Of a DNA stretch of 11,644 nt, positions 1 to 6,703 are shown in pieces. A program made the position numbers and the translations under genes. The notes below the pieces were generated by a model. The model did no database searches. It had not been told where the DNA came from and was given only the letters and a program-made list of their open reading frames with translations. How positions within the stretch are numbered: the stretch's first letter is position 1; every line of letters begins with the position of its first letter. This DNA is from Pseudomonadota bacterium (lineage in GTDB: Bacteria; Pseudomonadota; Alphaproteobacteria; Acetobacterales; Acetobacteraceae). The stretch is taken from NCBI GenBank assembly GCA_021819535.1, contig JAKAQU010000051.1, forward strand, positions 1-11,644, read 5' to 3'.

Positions 1-78
1 ATCTGGGTGCTCTATTACGGCCGCACCGGCGAGACCTACACCGAATATTTTCCGGATACTAAGGCGGCACAACCGTGA
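1..78 (+). CDS. C-terminal end of an unidentified protein (5' truncated)
   Basis: An open frame enters from the left edge and ends at a TGA at 76-78, giving 25 residues that begin IWVLYYGRTGETYTEYF and end KAAQP. Most codons end in G or C, as in the neighbouring genes, which supports a real coding tail. The fragment is rich in Tyr and Trp, but it is too short to assign to a family. It converges on nosX with a 92-bp gap and is therefore not part of the nos operon. Its start and function lie outside the window. Confidence 0.55.
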   Translation: MWVLYYGRTGETYTEYFPDTKAAQP

Positions 79-170
79 CGCCACCGGCTTCCTCGCGGCT
101 TGCGGCCTCTCCCTCCCCTTACCGCGCGAGTCGGATTTGCGCCGAAAAACCCTTGCCCATAGCGGATGCT

Positions 171-1181
171 CTAACCGCTCAGCACCACGCGGTGGCCATC
201 CGGCTGAACGAAATGCGCGGTTATGGCGCGCTCGCGGATGATGGCGGCCGCCATCGCGAGTGGGGTTAGGGTGAAGCTGGTGGAGAGCGCATTGGCCTCG
301 GTCGCGGTCGGCGAGATCACCGAGACCGAGGTGAAGCGCCGACTGGTTTCGCCGGTGAACGGGTCGAAAATATGGTTGAACCGCCCAGCCGCATCGAAAA
401 TCGTGCCATAGCCACCGGCTGTGCCGACCGCTTCGTCGGCGATCTCGATCCGCGCCGCGATCGTGCCCGGCGCCTTCGGATCTTCGAGGCCGACGCGCCA
501 CGGGGCACCCGCGGGATGCGTGCCGATTGCGCGCATCTTGCCCATATCCACCAGCGCGTGCGTGATCCCCCCGGCGCGCAGCGTATCGACGACGCGATCC
601 GTGATATAACCCTGGCCGATGCTGTTCAGCGTGATGCCCATGCCGGGGCGGCGAAAAAGCACACGATCGGGGCCGTATTCGACCCATTTTTGCCCGACGC
701 GGGCGAGCGCATCCTCGATCGCAGCGGCCGGCGGCCCGGCGGGATCGGGCGTGGGACGCGAAAAATGCGCCGCGTAAACCTGCCACAGCGGCTGCACCGT
801 GATATCGAACATCCCACCCGTCAGCGCATGGTACCGCGCGCTCTCGGCGAGCACGGCGACGAGATCAGGCGGAGGATCTTCGAGCATACCGCTGCGGTTG
901 AGCCGCACCACGGCCGAATCCGGCTGATAGAGGCTCATGATGGCTTCAAGGCGCCTTACCTCGGCGAGTGACGCGGCGATCAGCCGGTCGGCCACCGCCG
1001 GGTCTGGATGGTGGATTTGCAGCATCGCGTCAGCCCCAAGCGCAACGCCGGTCCAGATCCGCAGCATCGGGCTCGACGCCGCCCCGAACGGCAACAGAGG
1101 GAGGCCGGCGACGGCGGCGGTGATGCCAAGAAAGCGGCGCCGGCGCAGGCGCGAGAGGGGGTTTTGCTGTGTTTCGTTCAT
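171..1181 (-). CDS. nosX: NosX, ApbE-type FAD:protein FMN transferase
   Basis: This 336-residue ApbE-family protein is expected to move FMN from FAD onto a Thr of the NosR flavin domain in the periplasm. The N terminus has a Tat-type signal, RRRRFLG at about residues 13-19, followed by a hydrophobic stretch. Family motifs follow in order: E-x-x-x-S-L-Y with S-x-x-x-x-L-N (about 79-95), TGGMFDITVQPLW (121-133), LNSIGQGYITD (185-195), VDMGKMRAIG (211-220), AGGYGTIFDAAGR (255-267), FDPFTG (272-277) and TATEANALSTSF (292-303). The length suits NosX. The start at 1181 has GGAG 7 bases upstream and overlaps the nosL stop as ATGA, so it is the last gene of the nos operon. Two motif positions differ from the usual ApbE consensus: the Asp of ADAL is Asn, and the acidic residue of G-D/E-x-R is Lys. 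NosX and ApbE are interchangeable names for this function, but the position in the cluster favours NosX. Confidence 0.95.
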   Translation of the reverse strand: MNETQQNPLSRLRRRRFLGITAAVAGLPLLPFGAASSPMLRIWTGVALGADAMLQIHHPDPAVADRLIAASLAEVRRLEAIMSLYQPDSAVVRLNRSGMLEDPPPDLVAVLAESARYHALTGGMFDITVQPLWQVYAAHFSRPTPDPAGPPAAAIEDALARVGQKWVEYGPDRVLFRRPGMGITLNSIGQGYITDRVVDTLRAGGITHALVDMGKMRAIGTHPAGAPWRVGLEDPKAPGTIAARIEIADEAVGTAGGYGTIFDAAGRFNHIFDPFTGETSRRFTSVSVISPTATEANALSTSFTLTPLAMAAAIIRERAITAHFVQPDGHRVVLSG

Positions 1182-1699
1182 GATCCGGCTCCGATATCGG
1201 GGAAAAGATAGCTTTCCGGGATCGTACTGAAGGTGACGACCTGCCCGCCATACTCGGCGGCGAAACGCCGCGCGGCTGCGGCCTCGCCGAACGGCACCGC
1301 CTCCGCCGTGTTCATGCCGCTCTGCCGACGGCTTCCGATGACGTAGACGGCGCGATGAGCGTCGATCCAGGTGCCCGGCATGGGGCGCGCCCAGTCCTGC
1401 GCCCGGCCCATATCGTTGACATAGACGGTGAGCACGTCCTTCGGCATGTCCGGGAGGCGAAGAAAGGCGATCGCGTCACGCACGGAGGCGAACCAGAGCG
1501 GCTTCGCGGAACTCTTGAGAAAGATCTGCCCTTTCGGTCCACCATGTTCGCTGAGCAGCATGCCGCAGAACTGCGCGGTGTCGGTATCGCTGATTTCCTG
1601 TGGCGCTGGCGGCGCCACTGGCTTCCCGCGCGGCAGAGCGGCAAAGCCGATCACGCCAGCAAGGACGAGCACGAACGCGGTGGTAGCAGCGCGTTTCAT
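1178..1699 (-). CDS. nosL: NosL, copper chaperone for nitrous oxide reductase
   Basis: NosL delivers Cu(I) on the periplasmic side for assembly of the NosZ copper centres. The 173-residue product has an N-terminal hydrophobic segment (about residues 6-22), then FCGM with the single Cys at 45, S-E-H-G-G-P-K-G-Q just after it, and the family motif VYVNDM near residue 97. The Cys-Gly-Met and downstream Met motifs are those expected for copper binding in this family. Two ATG codons compete as start. The one at 1699 has GGGAG at 8-base spacing. The one at 1705 overlaps the nosY stop as ATGA but leaves only 2 bases to GGGAG, so I prefer 1699. The stop overlaps the nosX start. Unusually, there is no lipobox cysteine, because the only Cys is in the FCGM motif. 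The protein therefore looks anchored by an uncleaved helix, or secreted, rather than lipidated. Confidence 0.93.
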   Translation of the reverse strand: MKRAATTAFVLVLAGVIGFAALPRGKPVAPPAPQEISDTDTAQFCGMLLSEHGGPKGQIFLKSSAKPLWFASVRDAIAFLRLPDMPKDVLTVYVNDMGRAQDWARPMPGTWIDAHRAVYVIGSRRQSGMNTAEAVPFGEAAAARRFAAEYGGQVVTFSTIPESYLFPDIGAGS

Positions 1700-1701
1700 C
1701 G

Positions 1702-2526
1702 TCATATCTCCCGTCTTTGAAATAGGAGCATCGCCGCGCCGAGCGGAATGGCGACCCAGAGCGCGAGCGCGCCGGCCATCGCCGCGGGCGGGAGGAGAAG
1801 ATCGCCGGCCAGCCCGGCCATGCCGGAGAATAGGCGCGCCCCCGGCGTCGCGCCGAGATTGAGCATCCGATACGCATCGGCAGGATTGAACAGCAAAAGC
1901 CAATTCACCGCCGCCGAGCCCAAGATGCGCCCCCGATCGGCGACCAGCACACCGAGCAGCGCCATGTCGTAGATCAGCACGAAGCCAAGCCAGACGCCGA
2001 TCGCAAGACCGGCCGCCGTCGCGCGGTCGCTGACAGAGGCGCTGAGGACATAGCCTATCGCGATGAACGCGGCGCCGAGCAGAACCGAAGACGCGATCAG
2101 CAGCAAAAAAGCGCCCCAGCCGCCCGCGCCACCGGACGTAGTCGCAACCACCATTCCCGCGACACCGTAGCCGGCAACCGTCGCGAGGGTGAGGATGCTG
2201 ACGTGGCCGAGAAATTTCCCTGCCACCACCTGCCATCGTGCAACCGGGTAGGCGAGCATGAGGCCGAGCGTGCCGCGCTCCATCTCGCCGACGATGGCAT
2301 CGAAGGAGAGCAGAAGTGCGATCAAGGGAAGAAGAAAGATCGAAAGGCTGGAGAGGCTGACGACGGTGACCGCGAGCGCCGTGGTGCGTACCGTGCCCGT
2401 GGGCGCCGCGCCAAGAAAAGCAAGCGTGAGCGCGAAGACGGCAAGCAGAATAGTGATCGCGAGCACCCAGCGATTGCGCAGCCCGTCGCGGAATTCTTTG
2501 TTGGCAATGATCAGAACCGCTTTCAT
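1702..2526 (-). CDS. nosY: NosY, ABC-2 type permease of the NosDFY complex
   Basis: NosY is the inner-membrane subunit of the NosDFY ABC complex, which is required to mature the tetranuclear CuZ site of NosZ. The 274-residue sequence shows about six hydrophobic spans (roughly 20-40, 55-76, 106-128, 138-161, 172-194 and 247-268), which matches the family. It carries the ABC-2 coupling motif E-x-E-R-G-T-L-G-L-M-L-A-Y-P-V (about 81-95) and the LFNPADAYRML segment (212-222) typical of NosY. The start at 2526 overlaps the nosF stop as ATGA and is preceded by GGGAGG, so nosF and nosY are likely translationally coupled. It ends just before the nosL start. Nothing in it looks broken. Confidence 0.95.
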   Translation of the reverse strand: MKAVLIIANKEFRDGLRNRWVLAITILLAVFALTLAFLGAAPTGTVRTTALAVTVVSLSSLSIFLLPLIALLLSFDAIVGEMERGTLGLMLAYPVARWQVVAGKFLGHVSILTLATVAGYGVAGMVVATTSGGAGGWGAFLLLIASSVLLGAAFIAIGYVLSASVSDRATAAGLAIGVWLGFVLIYDMALLGVLVADRGRILGSAAVNWLLLFNPADAYRMLNLGATPGARLFSGMAGLAGDLLLPPAAMAGALALWVAIPLGAAMLLFQRREI

Positions 2527-3437
2527 CCCCCGCCCTCCCGAGCCGCCGTCTCCGGTTGTCTCAGGAACGTCGCATAGATGTCATCAAGACTCGGCCGGAG
2601 AATTTCGACCGAAACAACGCCGTCCGGGAGCGCGCGAAGCCGGCCTGCGATCTCCTCTTCCGCGCAGGTGAGTTCGAGCGATCCGCCGGCGGCCGAATGC
2701 CATCCCGCGGGAAGTGGACGCGCCGCCTGATCGAGGCGAATACGCAATAGCGGGGCGACGCCTGCAAGCCGGCGAAGATGCAGCATGTCCCCATCAGCCA
2801 TTTTTCGGCCATGGGCCATCACGATCACGCGATCGACCGCACCTTCGAGTTCCGTGAGCTGATGAGAGGAAAGCAGAATGGTCGCGCCGCCTTCGCGCAA
2901 TTCGTGAAGAATTTCATAGAAACTCTGCCGCAGCCCGGGATCGAGCCCGCTGGTCGGCTCGTCGAGCAGCAACACCCGCGGCGCACCCAGCATCGCCTGC
3001 GCGAGCGCGAGGCGTTGGCGCATACCCTTCGAATAGGTGCGCACCGTTCGCAGCCGCGCCTCCGCCGCGAGTCCGACGCGCGACAGCAACGTCAGAGCGT
3101 CGGCGCGGCGAATGCCCTTGAGCCGTGCGTAGAATTCAATTGTTTCGACGCCAGTCAATGCCGGATAGAGCGCGACATTCTCGGCGAGATAGCCGACCAC
3201 CCACCGTGTCCGCGCCCCCGCCCGCCCGGCCGGATCTTCGCCGAGCACGCTAACCCGGCCGGAATCGGGACGCGAGAGGCCGAGCATCAGCTTGATCAGC
3301 GTAGATTTACCGGCGCCGTTATGGCCGACGAGGCCAACACATTCTCCCGGCGCGAAGGCGAGATCGACATTCTGGAGAGCGATTTGGCGCCCGAAGGATT
3401 TGCAGACCTGTTCGAGAATGATGCTGCGCGGAGTCAT
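2523..3437 (-). CDS. nosF: NosF, ATPase subunit of the NosDFY ABC complex
   Basis: NosF is the cytoplasmic ATPase that drives the NosDFY complex. The 304-residue product has Walker A GHNGAGKST (38-46), a Q-loop region YLAENVALYP in which Glu stands where Gln is usual (83-92), a signature motif in the variant form YSKGM (135-139), Walker B VLLLDEP (155-161), a D-loop SGLDP and the H-loop His at 192. The C-terminal 80 residues form the NosF-type extension that ends near SLDDIYATFL. The open frame continues upstream of 3437, but that part overlaps nosD in another frame. The Met at 3437 begins the ABC domain, has GAGG 10 bases upstream, and overlaps the nosD stop as ATGA, so it is chosen as the start. 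The stop overlaps the nosY start. Confidence 0.95.
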   Translation of the reverse strand: MTPRSIILEQVCKSFGRQIALQNVDLAFAPGECVGLVGHNGAGKSTLIKLMLGLSRPDSGRVSVLGEDPAGRAGARTRWVVGYLAENVALYPALTGVETIEFYARLKGIRRADALTLLSRVGLAAEARLRTVRTYSKGMRQRLALAQAMLGAPRVLLLDEPTSGLDPGLRQSFYEILHELREGGATILLSSHQLTELEGAVDRVIVMAHGRKMADGDMLHLRRLAGVAPLLRIRLDQAARPLPAGWHSAAGGSLELTCAEEEIAGRLRALPDGVVSVEILRPSLDDIYATFLRQPETAAREGGG

Positions 3438-4720
3438 GGTATTGTCGCCTCTGCCTGTGGTGCCGCCTTGAGACGTACGAGCGCCGGCGGGCGAGGTGGC
3501 GCCATCAGCGGCGCGCTGTCGATGACGCCGCCGGGATGGAGTGCGGGAAACGCCGCCTGTGCCCAACGCAGCACCTCGACCGCGGGGCTGTTCAGGAGCA
3601 GTTTTGCCGCCGGCGCACGCCAGATTACCTGGTCGATGACATCGTTCGGCCGATACGCGGTATCGGCAATGCCGCGCCCGCGGAGATCGAAGGCGGGATT
3701 GTCGCTCCAGTAATTGCCACGCCCATTCTCCGCCCAGTCGAGCCAGCGCGTGCCAACATATTTCACCTGGGTGCGGTTGTTGACGAACGCATTGCCCGTA
3801 AGCGCATTGCCCTCGGAGCCGGCGGTGAAGTGGATTCCAACGCCGCAGCCTTCGAACCAATTGCCGACAAAGCGGTTTTTGTTGGCGTTATAGATGAAAA
3901 CGCATTTATCGCTGCCGCGAACGACATTGCCGGTGATGCGGCTATAATTCGTGTAATTGAAAAGCATTCCATGATCGTGATCATCGTCAGATACATTGTC
4001 GATGATATCGAGATGATCCGAATACATCAAAGCGTAACCGATATCATTATCGATGGAAATGTTCGCGAACACGGCACTTGAACCACTGTACATGAAATGC
4101 ACAGCGAAACGAAGATCGCGGAATTGATTGCCGCCCACAACCAGATCGGCGCTCGTCACTGCAAAAACCCCATCGCGCCCATAACGAAAACTGTTGTCCA
4201 GAATGCGGGCGCCATGTGTGCCGTAAATTGCAACACCCGGCCCGCGCTCGCTCATTTGGATCTGCTGCTGCCCATCGAATCGGTTACGCTGCACCAGTGC
4301 TGCGCTCGCGCCGTCCAGAAAAACGCCGACCGCGTTGTCGACAAAGCGATTATCGGTGACCGCGGCACGGTCTGCCTGGTGACCGATGAAAACGCCGGCA
4401 TCCTTGGCCAGGATATCACGCCCGGCACTGCGGATAATCAGCCCGCGAATGGTGATCTCGGGCGCGGCGAGTGTGATCGCCCGCCCTCTGCCGCCCCCAT
4501 CGATGATCGCACCACTCATGCCGGTGAGCGTGAGGTCCGGCGTCAAGACCACCACCCCCCCGCGATGAACGCCCGCGGCAAGGTTCAGAATATCGCCTGG
4601 AGAAGCCCCGGCGATGGCGGCCTGCAAGCCATCGCCGGGCGGCACCGTGATCGTCGCCGCGCGCGCCGTTGCAATATTCACGGCGATAGCAACCAGCATG
4701 AAAACACACGCGCGGCCCAT
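3434..4720 (-). CDS. nosD: NosD, periplasmic beta-helix protein of the NosDFY complex
   Basis: NosD is the periplasmic subunit that works with NosF and NosY and receives copper from NosL for NosZ maturation. The 428-residue protein begins with a Sec-type signal peptide (about residues 1-21, ending ARA). Next comes the GDGLQAAIAGASPGD segment (29-43) that opens this family, and then many short parallel beta-helix (CASH) turns with recurring N-x-F and G-x-G patterns between about 60 and 320. The C-terminal block contains GNYWSDNPAFDLRGRGIAD (335-353), YRPND and AKLLLNSPA, which is distinctive for NosD. The start lies 2 bases after the nosZ stop and has no clear Shine-Dalgarno sequence, so it probably depends on ribosomes finishing nosZ. 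The stop overlaps nosF. Confidence 0.95.
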   Translation of the reverse strand: MGRACVFMLVAIAVNIATARAATITVPPGDGLQAAIAGASPGDILNLAAGVHRGGVVVLTPDLTLTGMSGAIIDGGGRGRAITLAAPEITIRGLIIRSAGRDILAKDAGVFIGHQADRAAVTDNRFVDNAVGVFLDGASAALVQRNRFDGQQQIQMSERGPGVAIYGTHGARILDNSFRYGRDGVFAVTSADLVVGGNQFRDLRFAVHFMYSGSSAVFANISIDNDIGYALMYSDHLDIIDNVSDDDHDHGMLFNYTNYSRITGNVVRGSDKCVFIYNANKNRFVGNWFEGCGVGIHFTAGSEGNALTGNAFVNNRTQVKYVGTRWLDWAENGRGNYWSDNPAFDLRGRGIADTAYRPNDVIDQVIWRAPAAKLLLNSPAVEVLRWAQAAFPALHPGGVIDSAPLMAPPRPPALVRLKAAPQAEATIP

Positions 4721-4722
4721 GG

Positions 4723-6645
4723 TTACGCCGATTTCGGATGAACGATCATCGGGTTAGACATCTCCATGTGCAATGCGTGACAGAACCATTGGCAATAATA
4801 CCAGTGCACACCGGGGCGATCAGCGATGAAGGTGACCGAGGCCGTCTCCAATGGCGAAATCTCCATCATCACGCCGTAGCTGGTGATGGTGAAACCATGC
4901 GTCAGATCCTCGATGTCATCCATGTTGGTGAGATAGATCGTAACCTCGTCGCCCTCATTCACCTCGATTCGATTGAGGCTATATTCGGGTGCGTTGGAGT
5001 GCATATAGACGCGCACCTTGTTGCCGTCTCGAATGATGTTGGCTGCTTCTTCCAGCTTGACGCCGTCCTTCGCCGCCTGCTTGCGCGCATCCTCCCACAT
5101 CGGATCATCGCGCTTCCAGACCTGAGACGTTGTGATCTTGGAGCGGTGGACGATGATCATGTCATGTGGTTCGGCGAAGGCGGGATGGTCGGCGGCGAGC
5201 ACCATCTTGCCGGTTGAGATATCGATGAGCTGATCATTTTCCGGATGCAGGGGCCCGACCGGAAGGAACCGGTCTTTAGAGAATTTATTGAGCGAGACCA
5301 ACCATTTTCCATCGGCTTCCTTCGTTTCACCCATCGAGGTGTGGTTGTGGGCAGGCTGATAATGAACGTCAAGCTTTTGCAGGATCGGATCAACCTTTTC
5401 TCCTGCGAAAGCCCGCTTGGCCTTGTCGATGTTCCACATCACCATTTGGCTGTCGATGAAGGTCGTGGTGAAGGCGTTGCCTTTGCCGTCGAACGCTGTA
5501 TGGAGCGGGCCGAGCCCAATCTGCGGCTCGGCGACCACGACATCGCGCGGCTTTATTTTATCGTCAAATAGGTCATCAAGCTTGCGCACATCGATCACGG
5601 TGACGGTCGGCGAGAGCTTATCGTTGAACACCACATGGATACCGTCCGGCGCGGCATTGGATCCGTGCGGCGAGCCGGGCACCGGGATATAGCGCGTGTA
5701 TTTGGAGCCCTTGCGTCCATCCACCACCTTGACGCCGTTAATCTCCTTATAATCGCCGGAGGCAACCGCCTGTTCGATGCGCTTGATGTTGAACACCACC
5801 GCCCAGGACCAGTCATGCGCCGTCATTTCCTGCATATTGGTGCCCTTGTCGGGGTTGTAGCAGGTAGAAAAGGCATATTTCCCCTGATAATCGGCATCGC
5901 AATTGTCGAGATTGCCATCGACCATAACCTGCCAAGAAACCGTCATCGTATCCCCATCGACGGCGGTGAAGATCGACCAGTAGTTCTTCTTCGGGTCATT
6001 GAGCACTTTGCCGTCGTTAGGCACCGGAACTGGGTGCTCGCTGTTGCAGAATACATAACCGGTTCGCGGATAGCGTTGCGGCCGCATGCCGTGGATGTCC
6101 GATGCGTTGGGAATTTCGATGATCTTGTCGGTTTTCATCACGTCGCAGCGGATGCGAGCGACCCGGCAATTCGCCTTGTCGTTGACGAAGATGAAGCGTC
6201 CGTCATAGGTGCCGTCGGTGAACGACATATGCGGGTGGTGGAGATCGCCGTTGACGTAAATTCCCCCACGGGTTTCGAGAAATTTCTTCGTCGCGGGAAG
6301 AAGTCCCTCGGTAAGGATCTTGCGGCTCTCGTTGGTGAGGCCCCAGCCGGTCGCGCTGTCCCGGTTGAAGACCGGAATGCGCATCAGTTCTCGCCCTGAC
6401 GGCATCCCAAGAATGCGCAACTCGCCGGTCTGACCGCTGCTGTTGAAGCCGTAATATTCATCGAGATCGCCGGGCCGCACTTCGGCGCCGGCGCTGCCCG
6501 CCGCCGCCTTGGCTTCACGCATGAGGGCAACCGACGATGCGCTGCCGGCGAGCCCCGCCAGCGCCGCGGCCGCGGCGCTGGTGCCGAGCAGGCCGCGTCG
6601 CCCGACGCTGGTTGCGGCTTCATTCCTGAATTTTTCGTCACTCAT
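4723..6645 (-). CDS. nosZ: Nitrous oxide reductase NosZ, clade I, Tat-exported
   Basis: NosZ is the periplasmic multicopper enzyme that reduces N2O to N2 and water, the last step of denitrification. The 640-residue precursor has a Tat signal, GRRGLLGT at 15-22, which marks the clade I (typical) type. The seven-bladed propeller supplies the CuZ histidines, which I place at H136 and H137 (in DLHHPHM), H185, H327, H382, H433 and H494. The cupredoxin domain keeps all CuA ligands: H583, C618, W620, C622, H626 and M629 within [14 protein letters not shown]. All catalytic ligands are present, so the enzyme should be functional. The start at 6645 has a strong AGGAG 6 bases upstream. The gene follows nosR after a 58-bp gap that contains a stem-loop, and nosD begins 2 bases after its stop. 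The CuA motif has Gln at residue 619, between C618 and W620. Confidence 0.98.
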   Translation of the reverse strand: MSDEKFRNEAATSVGRRGLLGTSAAAAALAGLAGSASSVALMREAKAAAGSAGAEVRPGDLDEYYGFNSSGQTGELRILGMPSGRELMRIPVFNRDSATGWGLTNESRKILTEGLLPATKKFLETRGGIYVNGDLHHPHMSFTDGTYDGRFIFVNDKANCRVARIRCDVMKTDKIIEIPNASDIHGMRPQRYPRTGYVFCNSEHPVPVPNDGKVLNDPKKNYWSIFTAVDGDTMTVSWQVMVDGNLDNCDADYQGKYAFSTCYNPDKGTNMQEMTAHDWSWAVVFNIKRIEQAVASGDYKEINGVKVVDGRKGSKYTRYIPVPGSPHGSNAAPDGIHVVFNDKLSPTVTVIDVRKLDDLFDDKIKPRDVVVAEPQIGLGPLHTAFDGKGNAFTTTFIDSQMVMWNIDKAKRAFAGEKVDPILQKLDVHYQPAHNHTSMGETKEADGKWLVSLNKFSKDRFLPVGPLHPENDQLIDISTGKMVLAADHPAFAEPHDMIIVHRSKITTSQVWKRDDPMWEDARKQAAKDGVKLEEAANIIRDGNKVRVYMHSNAPEYSLNRIEVNEGDEVTIYLTNMDDIEDLTHGFTITSYGVMMEISPLETASVTFIADRPGVHWYYCQWFCHALHMEMSNPMIVHPKSA

Positions 6646-6703
6646 TGCGTTCTCCTTTGTGGGGTGTCATCGCCGACGGCGACGACCTTGGGTTGGGCAG
6701 GCA
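6646..6703 (-). promoter_or_regulatory. nosR-nosZ intergenic stem-loop and strong nosZ ribosome binding site
   Basis: This is the only real gap inside the nos operon. Positions 6666-6686 form a perfect-geometry hairpin in nosZ-sense RNA: arms GTCGTCGCC and GGCGATGAC pair over 9 positions, with one G-U pair and a 3-base loop. It is followed by ACCCCACA and then AGGAG (6656-6652), 6 bases from the nosZ ATG. There is no T-run after the stem, so it does not look like an intrinsic terminator. A role in RNA processing or in protecting the 5' end of nosZ mRNA is inference. Confidence 0.5.

Noticed and set aside
161..179. Inverted repeat AGCGG-N9-CCGCT over the nosX stop as a terminator
   Set aside because: The stem is only 5 bp with a 9-base loop, and the T-run on the minus strand starts about 11 bases later rather than directly after the stem. 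No clear terminator is visible in the convergent gap 79-170.
1706..2236. N-terminal extension of NosL
   Set aside because: It lies inside nosY in another frame and has shadow-like composition. NosL family similarity begins at the Met at 1699/1705.
3438..3860. N-terminal extension of NosF
   Set aside because: The extra frame overlaps nosD in another frame, is Arg-rich like a shadow frame, and precedes the normal NosF start with its own Shine-Dalgarno.
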